Notes under the pieces: model-generated | What the model was told of the DNA's origin: nothing | Database searches by the model: none | The model's input: the letters and a program-made list of their open reading frames with translations, nothing else | From: Thunnus maccoyii | Lineage: Eukaryota; Chordata; Actinopteri; Scombriformes; Scombridae | DNA: 64,000 bases | NCBI RefSeq assembly: GCF_910596095.1 | Contig: NC_056546.1 | Coordinates: forward strand, 25,696,425 to 25,760,424 | Direction of reading: 5' to 3' | Program-made: the position numbers and the translations under genes | In this document: positions 12,955-27,700 of the stretch, one piece after another | How the letters are laid out: every line of letters starts with the position of its first letter | Numbering within the stretch: the stretch's first letter is position 1

Positions 12955-13430
12955 TTAAAAGAATACTCCAATGATTTATAACACTGTCTGACTCACATTA
13001 GTTTTTTTTTATTTTAAATATAAAAATTAATGCAGCGGAACCAGAGATATTGTGTTTTTTATTCCATGCAGTCTCTTCCTTGCCAAAACCTGGCGCCTAC
13101 ATTACCCACAATGCAACTTGACCACCTACAGTTCAGTCAAAGATTCGGATGTGCTATGTCAGTAGGCTGGAGCTGCTGGCCTCCAGCAGAGATGAGGAAC
13201 AGGCTACAGAGTTCTGGTAACCTCACTTCTTTCTAACTCCAAACCCCCACACATTTTTTTTTTTTCATTTTTAGCCCCAGCTGAAGCTGACTCAAGTAAC
13301 AATTTATCAGACTTCACTCTGCTCCCTCTGGAGCCACAAAAGGCTTTATACAACTTTTTCCACATGTGCAGTAATACTCCCCAAGACCTGTAAACAAACT
13401 ATGATGCGTAAAATTACAGGAGGTTCCCTT
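12955..13430 (-). mobile_element. Dispersed miniature element, copy 1
   Basis: Shares an ordered set of blocks with the copy at 15218-15611: ACATTACCCACAATGCAACT, GATGAGGAACAGGCTACAGA, CAATTTATCAGACTTCAC, and CTCCCTCTGGAGCCACAAAA. The left edge starts TTAAAAGAATACTCC and the right edge ends near TTCCCTTTTA. It is noncoding; a 68-aa frame across it is fortuitous. Confidence 0.65.
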
Positions 13431-15217
13431 TTATGTTAAACGGGGGTATCAATATTATATAATTCATGCAATTTACATCCCAACAATGTCAATTTGTCTT
13501 CTAATTTATGCCATAAAATGATAGAAATTACAGTAGAGGTCATTAGAAGCCCTTTTTAATTACAGTTTACAAATTATTTTTATCAAGACAAAATAGCATA
13601 TTTTATTTCATGCTCTATGTGAACATTTTTAGGTCCCAAAAATTCTAATGACCTCAGCAATTCTGCAAATTGACAAGTGAACTGGCATATGGAGAATATT
13701 TGTGCTCTATTTTAAGTTGTTTTTTGTTTTAAAAATTCTATCAAACAAATATCAGTATCATGACAATCACTCTAGGAAATCTCCTGAGACTTCCATGAAA
13801 CAGAATAATATTAGATGTGAATGTATGTCAAAGTTCAGCCTGTGACCTGTCATTCAGGTAGTGAATGTTGGTTCGAGTTCGGCCAGCAGACACATGGATG
13901 TCTACATGGACACAGAGTGAGAGGATCATGGCACCCGGTCATCTGGCGTCACGCTGATCTGTGGTGTGACAGTGCTGGAGGCGGGGTCACCTTCACACTG
14001 TCTATTTATGTACAACTCTCTTCTTTCTGCTGTCTATATGTCTGTTTGTTTTGTTTGATGTAATGCCTGCCAGTCATCTGATGACCAAATGTCACAAAAA
14101 GTGACACCTCTCCAAACACTGTGACAGTTCAGGGTTAGGACTTGTGTTTTGAAGTAATAAGGAATAAGGATTCGGTAGGGGTCATAGTAAGTGTTGGTAA
14201 AACTTATTTTAGGGTTTGTTAAATGATAGTGTGTGGTCCCTATAAGGAGAGTAAAAACACAAGTGTGTTCATGGCCTCCTTTGCACACACTGCAGCCATT
14301 AAGCTATATGATAGGGAAAATGAATCTTTCTCTGTTGAAATGAACAATATGCACCGTAACCTTTCATTATTTCATCCAGTCTACCAGCTATCTCCACCTG
14401 AACATAGACCTCACTAAACCTTGTTATTGCCAAGAACTTAGCTCAGCTCTCTGTGTGCGTCTGGCCCCTGGCATACTCTGCCTTCCTGCCACTGTTTAAG
14501 GAGCTAAACCTGATTTGGGTGAGGTGTGGGTGTGTGTGACTACATCAAAAGGAACAAATCTCCACCCTCCGCTTTTAAGACAAGCCATTAGTTGACCTTT
14601 GATTTCCTTTGACTGTGTCCTAATCCTATTGTAGATATACTGTGCTTACAGAAACTCAGCAGGGTCCTCTCTGTCCTGCTTGTTGATACAGCAACTGTGT
14701 CACAGCTTGTTCTCAATTCATGATACTGTATGTTTAGTTTGTATCCAAGAAAATTAAGATAAATTTATTAGCACTTCAAATTGGTATTACCTTTTGTTTC
14801 CATGGTCCGTATTTTCCTGAAATTTGTAATCCTCGTCAGTCGGTGAAACGCTCCATTACAAACTTCAGCTGCCTGGCACACATCACTCACACATCTAAAC
14901 AAAGCAAGTTACATTTGAAATCTTGCAGACAAAGTGATCATCTGCTGCTTAAAGGCTCATCTTTTAGCTCTTTTTGCTACCAAAGTGTCTCTTTTAAACT
15001 TTTATTCAAGCTAGATTTTTTGTGTGCTCTAATGGGACACTTAAATGCATCATTTTGTTCCTATGTCACGCAAGAGTAGCAGTTGAAGCAATTGAGTGTC
15101 CCCATGTGCCCCCTCTGGAAGCCTAAATGGTCTTCTGGTCAGCCTACGTGCCCCTCTGGTTAGCTGAGGTGATTTAGCATTGCACTCCGATCACACTGTC
15201 AGACTCTCAACGGACAA

Positions 15218-15611
15218 TTTTTAAAATAGGATTAAAGTCGTGCAGCAGCACCAGAGACATCATCTTTTTTTTAATTCCATGCATTCTTCCTCCTTGTCAA
15301 AATCTGACACTTACATCACCCACAATGCAACTTGACTCAATTCCCTGAGCTGTAGAGATTCGGGTGTTGCGCTGCTAGCCTTAAGCAAAGATGAGGAGTG
15401 GACTACAGAGGTCTAGTAACTCCACACTCCCAGATTTGTAGTCTTCAGCCCCAATCAAAAAATGACATCACTCAAGGCAATTTATCAGACTTCACGCAGC
15501 TCCCTCTGGAGCCTCAAAAGACTTAATACAGCTTTGTTAACATATGCAGCAGTACACCCAAAGACCTGCAAACAGACTTTGATGTGCAAAATCGATTGAC
15601 TTCCCCTTTAA
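15218..15611 (-). mobile_element. Dispersed miniature element, copy 2
   Basis: Diverged direct copy of the element at 12955-13430, with the same block order (ATCACCCACAATGCAACTTG, CAAAGATGAGGAGTGGACTA, AATTTATCAGACTTCACGC, CTCCCTCTGGAGCCTCAAAA). The right edge is CTTCCCCTTTAA, the reverse complement of a TTAAAGG-type terminus. Confidence 0.65.
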
Positions 15612-16921
15612 GTGCAACACGCACTAGGTGCACCACATAGCACATCATCATCTGAAACATCAATTTACACCTCGCTTGTGTTGCTGGGATGTGTCAATCC
15701 TGGGAGCAAATGTGGTAAAATTTCAGTTTTTCTGAAGCGTTGATGCACATTGATGCTGGGAAAAAGGAGAGTGGAGTACCCTGATGTGTCAGCGCATATC
15801 AGTATATTACAACTATTACTGGAAATTTTAGACAGTCACTGGAAAACTTTTGAACATTAACTTCCTTCTCTGTGACTGACAACTTACATGAAACCATCTG
15901 CGCTATGCTAAGGCAGTAAACACAACCCATCTCACACTCCATTGACTACACTCAGATTTACCTGCAAATACTGTTTGAGCCACGTCTGCTAAAGGGATTA
16001 TCTCTGATTATACACATTCCTCTAGCAATCTGAGTTGGGGCATACTCATTATTTAGAAGGGGCCAGGAACACATCACTGTTGTTCCCAAGTTTGGATTTG
16101 AGGGACGTGTTGGACATTAGATCAGGGCTGGATTGGATCTGGACTACCTGCTGAGTGCTGGCAGCAGCCAATTTACCTCTTCTCCACTTTCCCTAAAGTC
16201 TCTGTTATCTGTCTGGCTGGCAGCCTGTCTCTCGCTGCAGTTATACTACATGTACTCTTCGGCTGTGTTGTTAAAACTTATCCAGGGCAGTTGTGCTGCT
16301 CTTCAGCAACATCCTGCTTCAGTTTCTTATAGCTGACATGTGACAGCAATGCACTGAATAGAAGATTGTCTGCTGATGCCCTCAATGTATCTCAGAGAGG
16401 CTTAAGGTGAACTGCCCAGCATCATGATTCTAGATATGTAGAATGGAGATATGAGTGTATATATATATATATTTTTTTTTTCAGATCTGGCAATTTTCTG
16501 GGCGCAGCCCTTTCATTTCTGATCCTCCACTCACAGTTGTCTCCTCTGTTTGGTTGAGCCTCCAGATCACTGCTCCCTAGATAAACCCTAAGTCTGCATC
16601 TATCTCCTTAGACTGTCTGATTAGCACTACGTCACAGAAAGGGAAGTAATCCTGGTCTGGGACTAGGAATAGAGCCCTGGGAGGGGCCAGGCCAATGGAG
16701 AGATGCTGCAGAGCCAACATGCATGTGTCCCTGGGTAATCCCTTCTTAAATAGCCCCTGCGCAGTGAAAGAGGGAGGGAGCTGGGGCAGGGGATGTTACA
16801 CCGTGGGAGCAGCACCAGTCAGTGTCCTCTTATCCCTCGGACACACCACAGCAACCAGAGGAGGGATTCAGCTACAGATACAAGACTCTTTGGACTTTAA
16901 GAGGACAGTGCTTCGACCAGG

Positions 16922-19900
16922 ATGAACTTTGCTGCCCAGTTATTCTACTCGAGCTACTTGAGTGAGCGTCTCGAGCGATTATATTCACCAAGGCCTGCAA
17001 TCAAAGACTGCGAGGAGAATGACCCCTTCTGGGAGAGGTGGGAAATTACAACATGTAGCCACTCAGACCCTTCGGACCTCTCCCCTACCCAGACCAGTCC
17101 AGTAGTGCCAGATTTAGACCCTGCCCTGGACAAGAATCAATCTCCATCCCAAAACCAGGACAAGTCACAGACTCCCGCTGTTCCTTCTAGTTTGAGTTTG
17201 GAGGCAGCTGCTACTTCTACAGCTTTAGTGCCTCTTCCTCTTTCTCCTCCTCTTTGTTTGCAGCCTCATCTAACAAACACATCCTTAGATGTCCAATCTC
17301 CCCCTCAGCCGCTTTCCCCTCACCTAAATCTTGAAAGGGAATCAACAAAACCACCTGTTTGTCTTTCAAATCCATGTTTGACGACTGCAGTCCCCAAATC
17401 TAAGATCTCCAACCTCCCTTCCGACAATCATCTTCCTCCTCAGACGGATCTCCCCAAACATTCTCCTGCTCCATCTGAGCCCCCAACAGCAACTGCCTCC
17501 TCCTCTTCCATCTGCCCACCTTCTACCTCCTCTTCCTCAGCTCCTGCTCCTTGTAGAGGAGTGCTACTCCCTTCCTTCTGTGCCCTGGTAGACTTACTCC
17601 TTCGCTTGGTCCTCTACATTATTCTCCTCTTTGTCAGCAGGTAATTCTTACATATTTTAAGAAAGACAGAGAGAATTCAGATAGTGGCACAGGGTCAGAA
17701 AGTTAAATTGAATCTAAGAATCTAGTGCAATACTGTGCCAATACTGTTCAATATATAAATGACATTACATCTAAGGTCAAACTGAGGTTGCAATACTTCC
17801 TGTGTGTTGTTGCAGCCTATGTGGAACACCATGACTAGTGAGGTTCAATACATCAGAATAATTTTGGACAGACGTGAATCTTCAATCAGAAAATCACAGA
17901 AAATTATCCTTCAAAAACTTTCTGACACAATGTCTCACACGTATGGTACCTAAGTAGGCTAAAACAATCCAGACAAAGAAAGAAAAATGCTGTCTGACCC
18001 AGGTCTGGAAGATGTAAAGATACAGAATTGTGCTTATGATGATGAACAATCAGGGTCATACAGTGCTGGGAGACATTTCTTCCCACATGCACGTTGTTTC
18101 AGTGGGGAAAGGAAGTAGTACATCAGACAGTTAGCCTTTAAAAAAGCCTAAGAAGCTGAGATAGTACAATGATGAAAGCCTGGTGAGCTGAAATGTCTCC
18201 TTCACTTTTTGCTTCATCCTCACTTTTCATTTTTTGTACCATCTAAAATGAAAAGAACCTATTTTTACCATCTCAGCTCTTCATCTCCTCTTTTTGAGGT
18301 TTGATTCCGGCTGCTGTGTTGCTCTTTTTCCCCCTTTGATGTTGTTTTTGAACTCTGCTTTTGAACCAATGCACTCTAATCACAGGTGCAGCCTTGGACT
18401 TTACCATTCACAGCCATGTTAAAGAGCAAACTGTGTGCCTGAATAATGGACTGACAAGTAGGGCAGAGGGCAGTAATGGACCCAGGGGACCAGGTGAAAG
18501 GTCATAGTATTGTTTATGGCAGATCATTGTGATATAAATAGACAGGGATGTTCTCTGCAGAGTGCTGGCAGCACTGGATGAAACTCAGACTATTTGTTTG
18601 GGAAAGCTGCTCCACCTGGTGGCCTCTTGAAGACAGAGGAGATGTTATTGAGGCTCAGCAAAGCACTTTCATCACTGCATTCTCTTTTATTTTACTCTTC
18701 TTGAGTTAAAAACTTAGTCAATCAGCTTTATCTGACCACCTGCCTGAGTGACTGAAGCAACAAACACCTGGCTTTTTGCCTAGATCTATATGCAACCGGC
18801 ATCGCTCCTCTGCACAACCTCATTCAAAGTTTCAAACTTAGTTGTTAACCATTTGTGGTCTGCTTTAGTGGATAAGTGACAGGGTTAATCTCCAGAGGGT
18901 GTAATCCTATTATTATGTTTTTACTGTTTAAGGGGCTTCCTGGTTAACTACGTGCTTACAGAAGCATCCACAAACAAGTCTGATGTTTAATCCAGTTTTG
19001 TGCAATGTCATTTGAGAAATGAAAGTAGACTCAATATTTGGAAAGAAATTGAATTATTTAAATGAATGGTACTGTTAGATTATATTCAATAGACTTTTAC
19101 TGAGCTGTTATAAATCAAATACTGCTGTCTTTGGCCCTAAATTGCCACTTTAATCGTTTGTGTGTCTCCTGAAAAGAGGAGCTGAACGACCCGATGAATC
19201 ATAAGTTGACTTATAGATGTAATCTGTCACAGTGATTCAACGCTGGGTTGACATGAAAGGTGAATCAATTCATCTTAGACTGAAGGATCGTGTTTGTGTA
19301 TGTGTGTATGTGTGTGTGTGTGTGTGGGTGGGTGGGGGGGTTTCATTCACATACTTTCATGTCAGGGTTGAGGTCAGTTCAATTTCAATTCAAGCAGTTC
19401 ACGAAGTTGAAACTGTAAAATTGTCACTTTAGAAAGTTTTTTACAACCAGCCTCAAATGTCAAAGAGACTGTGGTTCTGAAGTGATGTCTGAAATGCAGT
19501 TCCAGTGTATAATTAGAATTTGGTGAATAAATAGTGACGTGATTTAAAGCCTGGTGTGTGTGTGGGTTGGGCTTGCAGGTTAACAGATCATAGTCTCTAA
19601 CACTATATAGTGGTGACACATGCTGAATGTCATCAGTCTTGTTGGATTTTCCTCCCTCCTTCACTCTGCCTTGCCTCGGGTCGACTTGTGTTATATTCTT
19701 CTGTTCCTATGATGCATATAGTACACTTTCACACTTAGTTTTATAAAGTTTTATCTCTACATCAGTTCTAAAACAACCCACTTCATCAGAATTTGTTCCA
19801 AGGGACCTGCTTATGGAAATGTTTTTGTTATTGGTTTAGATTTAAATGTCATAAATCTGTGCGAGAGTAATCAGTCATTTTTCTACAGTCTAATATTTTG

Positions 19901-21709
19901 GGAAGTAAGTCTTTGTCAGCTCATTGTACTGAGGGCCCTTGTATGCTTTTCTAAACAACAAATTATATATACATCACTGCCAAACATTTTCAAAATATAC
20001 TGCAGTATTATGGATTTTATGAATATCAATGCACAGATGCTAGTAATCCATCAAAGTGAAAAGGATGAAGCTTAATTTTTTGGTCAAAAAACATTATTGT
20101 TGCCTGATGGTTCAGTGGAAAACATCCAGGTAAATGCTTGAATTGATCTGACAAGTCTTTTGGGAAGTTCCAACATCATGAGTTGGCTGTGGAAAACAAC
20201 CATTTAAATTCAAGAAGCTATCAAATTTACATCTACTTTTACTCAGCATCCATGTTTGCTTATTGTCTATCTTCTGGCTTTGTAAGATGAACTTTAAAAC
20301 CCAGACATTGGAGCTTCCTGACCACAAATATTCAACACACAACACACTTTTCAAACCAGTCAATGATTTTCATACTGATGCATTAGCATGCAACAATTAC
20401 AGTAGGTTTGCGGTAGGTTTTAGAAAAATAAAACCTACTGCATGTTTATTTTAATACCGTACTAAAATGAATGAAAGTCTGGAAAGCAAAACAGAATGGA
20501 AAATGATTGTACATGACTTTTAGCACACTGCTCTACTGCCTAAGTATGTCAAAACGTTATGATTCTGTAATGAATTATCTGTGAACTATCTGACAGTATT
20601 CTCAAATACAGTATATCTCACATGAATATTCAACCCTTCTCTTGCACAGAGAGGAGTTGCGTCTGGGCCCCGGTCAGCCCGGCGGCTCTTACAAAGGAGG
20701 TCTCATCAGTAATGGCACCGTAACCCGCAGACCCACCCTCATTGAACCAGAGAGGTTGAAGGACTTTGGTGAGGAAGAACTCCTCAATGGAGATGTGAAG
20801 GTCCATGACATCAGAGTGGTGGGGAGCCCCGAGATCAGGCTCATGGACCCACCCAAGACCAGACGACTCAGCGAGTTCAGGGTTGTCTCCAGACCTCCTG
20901 TTCAGTACCTCCGCTTTGAGGACATCAGCGCTGCGGCCTTCAGGATCCAGTCAGGGATACAGAAGACGCCCTGCACGGTACACTAAAATAATATGAAGAT
21001 GGGTGACCTCTGACCTCTCAGGAGAGCAAACATCATCTCTATCACTACATGGACATGATAGGAGCTGTTTTGGGATTTTGACAGGGGAACCCTCAGGAAA
21101 TCAATCTAAAAATTAAGCAATTTGTTATAGACTGTACATCATTTTGATGAGGCATATATCTTAGTATAAACATAATGTGTTTTAATTCAGTGTGTAGTAT
21201 ATCATATTTTACATGTAATTTGTATCATAATTTCCCTTTTTTTAAACGAAGTTTCTTTGACTTTAGCTGTTATTTTGAACATACTATATGCATGTTAAAA
21301 TGATATCGTACCTATGTACATTTCCAGTCAATATCAATGGAATTGTTAGTTTGAACATGTGCTTAAGTTAAACCTTATCAAATCAATTTAGACATGAGAT
21401 ATATATTCTGAGAGGCATGAATTTACTTTTCATTTCTAGATTAAACACAGGTTAGTAAAAAGAAAAACAACTTCCTAAATTACCAGGGTAGAGTTTTTGA
21501 CCTTCTGTACAGTACAAATTCCTTGTGAGATTATAAATAGAGCTGTCCTTAAAAATTGTCTTCTTCATGTTTTTCAGTACTCCAGACTGTCCAAACAATA
21601 CGGCATGGAGATCTACCTGAAGAAGGAGCAACTGCACTACACAGGCTCCGTGAAAGAGAGAGGAGTGCTGTACCTGCTCACCTCCCTCACACAGGTCAAA
21701 CTGAGAGAA

Positions 21710-21777
<68 letters not shown>

Positions 21778-24700
21778 ATCCCTTCCTGTCTATCAGGTCA
21801 AGTGACTCTAGAAGGTGCCTCGTCAGTGTGATCTACTAATCTGTGTGTTCGTGCAGACACACGTTAAATGACCATTATTGACCTATGGGGACAAAAATAG
21901 CCTGACTGCAGCGTTAATGATCAGTGGCTTAAAAATGTGCCCTTTTCCATGTGTATACTGAGTCAGAGTTTTTATCATTGTCAAGACTGTGAATTGACGA
22001 CCAGCAAATTTTTGTTTTTTAAACATTTCTCAGCTTTAAGCACACAGGTGGAAAAATCACTTCCAACCTCTTTATCCCCTTCAGTAAAGCCACAAAACTG
22101 AAGAAGCAAGGATCAGCACAGGAAGCAGCAGGGATTATGGGAATTGTGGGCAACATTTTGAGAAACAACACCACTGACAATATTGCTCAAGAAAGATGAT
22201 ATGGAGAATCTCATTTGGTTGCAATAATTCTATACTACTGTAATACTAATTTCCTAATTAATTTGATGATGAGGCCATTGTCTATTTTATGTTGCTTATT
22301 TAAAGCCAATAGTCAACCTGAATGATGAAGAGAAAATAGTTCATTTTATTTGTGGTATATAAGATATATGCAAGTGTTTTTACATCTTTGCTCACACTTC
22401 ATGTCCCTCCAGGAGCAGCAGAGGAAGGGTGTGATCGTGGCCAGTGACTGTAACTTCTCCATGGCCGTAGCCCACCATGCGGTGGAGCTTAAGATCCCGG
22501 TATTTGTCATCATGCCATCATGCTGCTCCTCACCTCGCCTCAGGATCTACAGAGACTATGGCGCCATGGTCATCTCCTATGGCAGCACCGGCCACGACTC
22601 CCAGAACCATGCCCGCCATCTGGCCAAAGAGAACGGATACCTCTACCTGGAAGAGTCAGTCTCACTAACACTCACTCTGACATTTGACATAACAGAGTTC
22701 AGAACCATGTCTAATGGCCACTGCACTAATGATATTGGTGAATTATTGGCTATTGCATGAATGTAAACCATCAGAATAATCAGCTGAACAAGTGAAGAAG
22801 AATCTCACCCTGGAGCAAATCTATATATAGTGGTGTTATGTTTAATGTTATTTGATGTTTAAAGAACTATAACTGAGATCATCTCTTTTTCACTTGCATC
22901 ATATAAGCAAATGCCCAATCATTTGATCAAATCATCCTTTTTTGTCAGAGCAGGAAAAGTACAGATGTAACGATGGATAATGTTAACCATGGCTGTGTTC
23001 TCAGTCACTCCAGTATGCACATTACCAGGATCCTAGGGCTGTTGTTGTAATTTTAATGTCACAATGTAGAGTGGTTTCTTGCACAACAATGCAATACAAT
23101 CTTTATAATGATGTTTTAATTAATGTATAATCCCATGAAAATAAGAATTGTTGTGTTTCGTTACCTTAGAATGAGCCCTACATAGGGAGCGGGTCCTCCT
23201 TCACGGAGGCCGTCATGTTGCACCGCGATGTTTCTACAGTAGCCCAGAATGTACAAACTGAACACTGACTCTAAAGAGGGCCTTTCCCGTTTTTTGCGAC
23301 TGGCCACCGTAGATTCTCCTACATGCTTGGAGGGGGAGAGGAAGGGGGAGGGGTATTCAACTGGTTGCAATCTGCAACCTCACCACTAGATTCCTATACA
23401 CTGGTCCTTTAAAGGGTGAATACTCCAGTAATACAAACAACTCTACTGTACAATACATTTTTAGATCTTTTATGACATGTTGAAATTTCTGCCATGAAAG
23501 ATGTCTGTTTTCATCACACTTCAAGTTTAAACACTTTATCCGTTTTTCATGTTTTACATGCCGCTGAACAGTGGCCACTGTGGCCACAAGTGGTAATTAC
23601 AGGATAATAGTAAACGTTACAACATACAGTAGATTTACACCTATGTGGATGAGGAAAAACACATATTAATATCAGGAGTAAATGCACACAGAATTGCGAT
23701 CGGATTGGCCAGACCACATCTTGAGGTGGTTATGCTCGCATTGTGATTGGATCTCAGCCAGATGTAAATGCAATCTGTACAGCGTGACCTCATTCATGAG
23801 GAGAAAATCCTCCCAGCCCGCTGACAGGACATCTAACTCCACCTCTACCTGCTAGCTTAAGCAAGCCTGGCAAAAGCTACAAGTAGTAGCAGTAGCAATA
23901 AATCCTCCCTCACAAAAAATGAATGATGCCCATATACCACATTGCTTCCATCTATGATGCACCATGTTTGTTGGCAAGTCTGCCAGCCCTGTCTAGCAAA
24001 TTTGCACATTGAGACCCGATCGCAATATGGGTAGAATCAATTTAACAAGAGTACTTATTGATAACAGATATGGATCACATGTTAATACCAGGTGTGAATG
24101 GGGCCATAGTGTAACAAAAACACATCAAGAAGATTCATAGTCAGAAAACTGAACTAAAAACTGAACCAACTAAACTTCAAGGGTTGTATAACACTATGGT
24201 TACTTTTGGATGCTGTAATGGAAGATGTTCATGAATAGAAATCATATTTCTACCACAATTTCCCATTGTGAGATAAGAAAGAAGGACATATTACTTCTGT
24301 CATCTATTGAATTAAAGTCTGCTGTGTGTGTGCACAATGCAGAGAAACTGGACAGACTGTGATGAGAATGTTTATCACAAAAGAAACTTTATGACACCCA
24401 CGAGGTGTGCTGATCATCAGGACACTCTGCAGCATGTCAGCTCATCTCTTCCCCCTTTCTTTCTCTCTTTTCTGGCGTCCAGAGATGAAAGTGCAGCATA
24501 CCTGGCAGGACTGGGCACTGTGGGCATGGAGATCTATGAGCAAGTGTCCAAACTGGATGCAGTGGTGGTTCCTGCAGCTGGACAGTACGGTCTACTGGCT
24601 GGCACAGCTGCAGCCATCAAACACCTCAACTCAGAAATTCTTGTCATCGTAAGTAGATGCTCAGAGGGAAGATTTTAGTAATTAAGGGAAGCAGAAGAGA

Positions 24701-27700
24701 GAGGAATCTCACACTAGTGGTATTGTTTGTGCTAGTGATTCTCAAAATGAGGTCACATTTCCCATAAACCCTTGCTTCTCGTTGCAAATATGAGGCTGCT
24801 ACTTGCCTCCTACATCTCACTGGTGTTGATCCAAGTGTGTTTTTCAATCTGCTTAGATTTCCTTAACAAGATCAATGTATTTGAAGTGTTTCCCCTGTTT
24901 CCTCTTGTTCCATTATCCGCCTACAGCTGAAACCCTGACAGCTTTTGCTCTGTTTACACTGGAGCAACAAGAATTGCCTTCAATTTTCCATCATTAGATC
25001 ATAAACACTGTTGCTTTACAAAGACAAATCCCTTTGTAAAGCAAGGGCGTTTCTTGCTACATTTTTCTGCGAGAGGCTAAAAATCTTTCCATATGGTCTT
25101 GCTTGTTTATAGTAATCATCTAAATGTTTCACATTTATTGATGTTAGCACTCAAGATGTACCACATCTATTTACAGTGGACGGGTTGCTGTATGCTACAT
25201 GTGTATACATTGACTGTACAAAATATCTGCACCCATTCAAGAGAAATTCACCACTTTTATTATTAAAGGGTAAATGTAAATGAGGAAGGACTGTAGAAGA
25301 TTTTAAGTTTAAAAATGGTTTCTGAATTAATTAATTAACTGCATGGGCTTTCTTTGACAGGGAATTGAACCAGAAGGTTTCCCACTGCTGCTACAATCTC
25401 TGAAAACAGATGGTCCAATCAAAGGCATGCACAGCAACCCCAATAAGAAACTCTATGGAGGTAAACTCAGCTCATGTCTGGAAGGATGTTTAAAAGCCTG
25501 GACAGATGAAATACAACTGACCACTGAAGTGATCAGTGTTAGTTCAGACATTTAGTACATAACTGTAATGTGATGTGAAGTTTGAATAAACCTCATTATT
25601 ATCTGCACATTTTCTTGCTAGAAGCTCAAGAGGCTCTTCACTCTCTCTCTGCCGCAGTAACACAACATATGTTGATCTTCTGTCTGTTGTCAGATCTTAT
25701 GGAGCGCTCGCTTGGCGTTAACACCTTCCAGCTGGCAAAGAAACTGGTAGACAAAGTCATCTCTGTAAGGTACTGCATCTCCACATTACAGCACATTCAC
25801 ACTTTAAAGCCTCATTTGAAAGCTTTACTCTAAAATTAGATATACACTGTAAAAATGTGTAAAAATTCTGTTATGAGCAATCTTTACATTTTGCCTTTTA
25901 AAATATTGACTGCTGAATTTTAGGTACTTTATTTCAATAATTTTTGGGGAGGTTTATTATTATTTTTATTCAAACGTAATTTTGAAATATAACGAACTAT
26001 TCAACTATTCTGTAATTGATATGACATGGCTGTCCTGATGTCTTTTCTTTACTCGCTCACAGTGAGGAGGATGCTCTGGTGGCGATGCTGCGCTTTCAGG
26101 AGTTTGAGCGCTCCACTGTGGACACAGAGGGAGCCATGGGACTGGCTGCCATCCTGGCCGGACAACTACCAGAACTGAGAGGCAAAAAGTGGGTCCGACT
26201 CTTTAATATTGTGTGTACCTCCGTGAACCTCATAGGGTAATGTTCTTACACAGAGGTCAAAGGTCAGAATCAGCTGCATAAGGCTGGTGATTTCAGCCAA
26301 ACTAACAATATACTGATCCTACTTACAAGTATTGTGTGTGTATCCATAGCCTGATATATCGTATTCCTCTGTGCCGTAGACCTCCGTTGTTTTCCAGAAA
26401 CTATTAAAAACATGTCAGTGAACCACATTGTTGCACTGTGTGACATGTTCCTTCATTACGAAGAATTTGGGCACATTAATTTGTTTAGAAATGGCTCCAA
26501 AGATTGATAACAGCGATCACATTTCAGTCTCTGGAGAGTAGTTCGGTGTATGGCAGATGTACCTTTAGTGCAAAGTTGAGAAGTTGTGATATGTAACACG
26601 ACAAGCTAGCAAAGCTCTGTAGATGGAATCATGTTCCTGCTCATGTGCAGTGGCATCTGCTATACACAGAACTACTCTCTGGAGAATGAAAACATGATCG
26701 CTGTTAGTCTTTGGACAACACCAAAGGTCTATGGCACACAGGAATAAGATCATGTGGAGACACACACAACACTTGTAAGTAGAATCAATTGATTCCTGGT
26801 TTGGCTTTGCACATGAGATTTGGACAATAATAAAAATATAGAGGCCCAGGAACTTGAAGGGAATCAGTAGGGGGTTGATCGGGTTTGAAATTGGGTTCTC
26901 CAGATAAAGAAAGTTCTTACTTCACTGTTATCTGCTCAGGTCAGCGTGATGTTCACTGATATGAATATAGACCAGCATACATTTAATTTAATTTATTTAA
27001 CTTAAAATGTGATTTCATGACTCAAAATGTTTCCTGTGTATGTGAATCCTGGTTGTTTGAAACGATGTCAGACCCCTTTGTATCATTTTAAATATAGTCT
27101 TAACTCTGAGACATTTTTCTTAATGCCTGAGAAAAGCTGACGTTTTTGGCAATACAGCAATGTCAGCAGCACTAATCCGCTTGGCTGCAGATGAAACAAG
27201 GTTCCTTCTCTGTGTGATTGTCTCCGCTGTAGGGTTGCTGTGGTGGTGAGCAGCGCTAACATGGAGCTGGAGCTGGTGAGGCAGTGTGTGGACCGAGCCC
27301 TGGTGCTGGATGAGCGGGTCAGTAAGTTCTCCGTGCAGCTGGGAGAATGGCCAGGAGACATGGCTAAGCTGCTGGACGTCCTTTCCAGAGAGGACGTCAG
27401 GTGGGTCAACACTCAAGGATGTTTTGATCTGCTGCTGCATACTACAGTTCAGTCTGTCTAGTTTTTACAGCATAAAAGAAGACTCTTAATTCTTTGCTCT
27501 CTCTCTCTTTTCCTCCCACAGGTTGTTGGATGTCTGCCATCGGAGACACAGTGACAAGTCAGACCTGTTCAAGGCCAAGGTAGGTGACTAAATCTCTCCT
27601 CTTCACCTTCCTGTCTTTCCTCCTCCGTGCCAACCTGCTCGTCTACTTTTGGAGTTTGCAGAGATTTGGCAGGATTTAGATGGCCAAGAATAGTCAAATA

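Larger units (their letters stand above)
11537..16921. other. Spacer between divergent plac9 and the dehydratase-like gene
   Basis: The 5' ends of plac9 (-) and the dehydratase-like gene (+) face away from each other across about 5.4 kb. Apart from the repeats listed at 12.7-13.4 and 15.2-15.6 kb, I see no supported gene. A TTAAATAG stretch at about 16746 lies 175 bases before the dehydratase ATG and could be a weak TATA-like element. Confidence 0.5.

Noticed and set aside
16695-16925. 76-aa ORF just before the dehydratase start
   Set aside because: It overlaps the main ATG by 4 bases (ATGA) and lies in the likely leader; it might be a uORF, but start site and leader are unknown, so it was not called.
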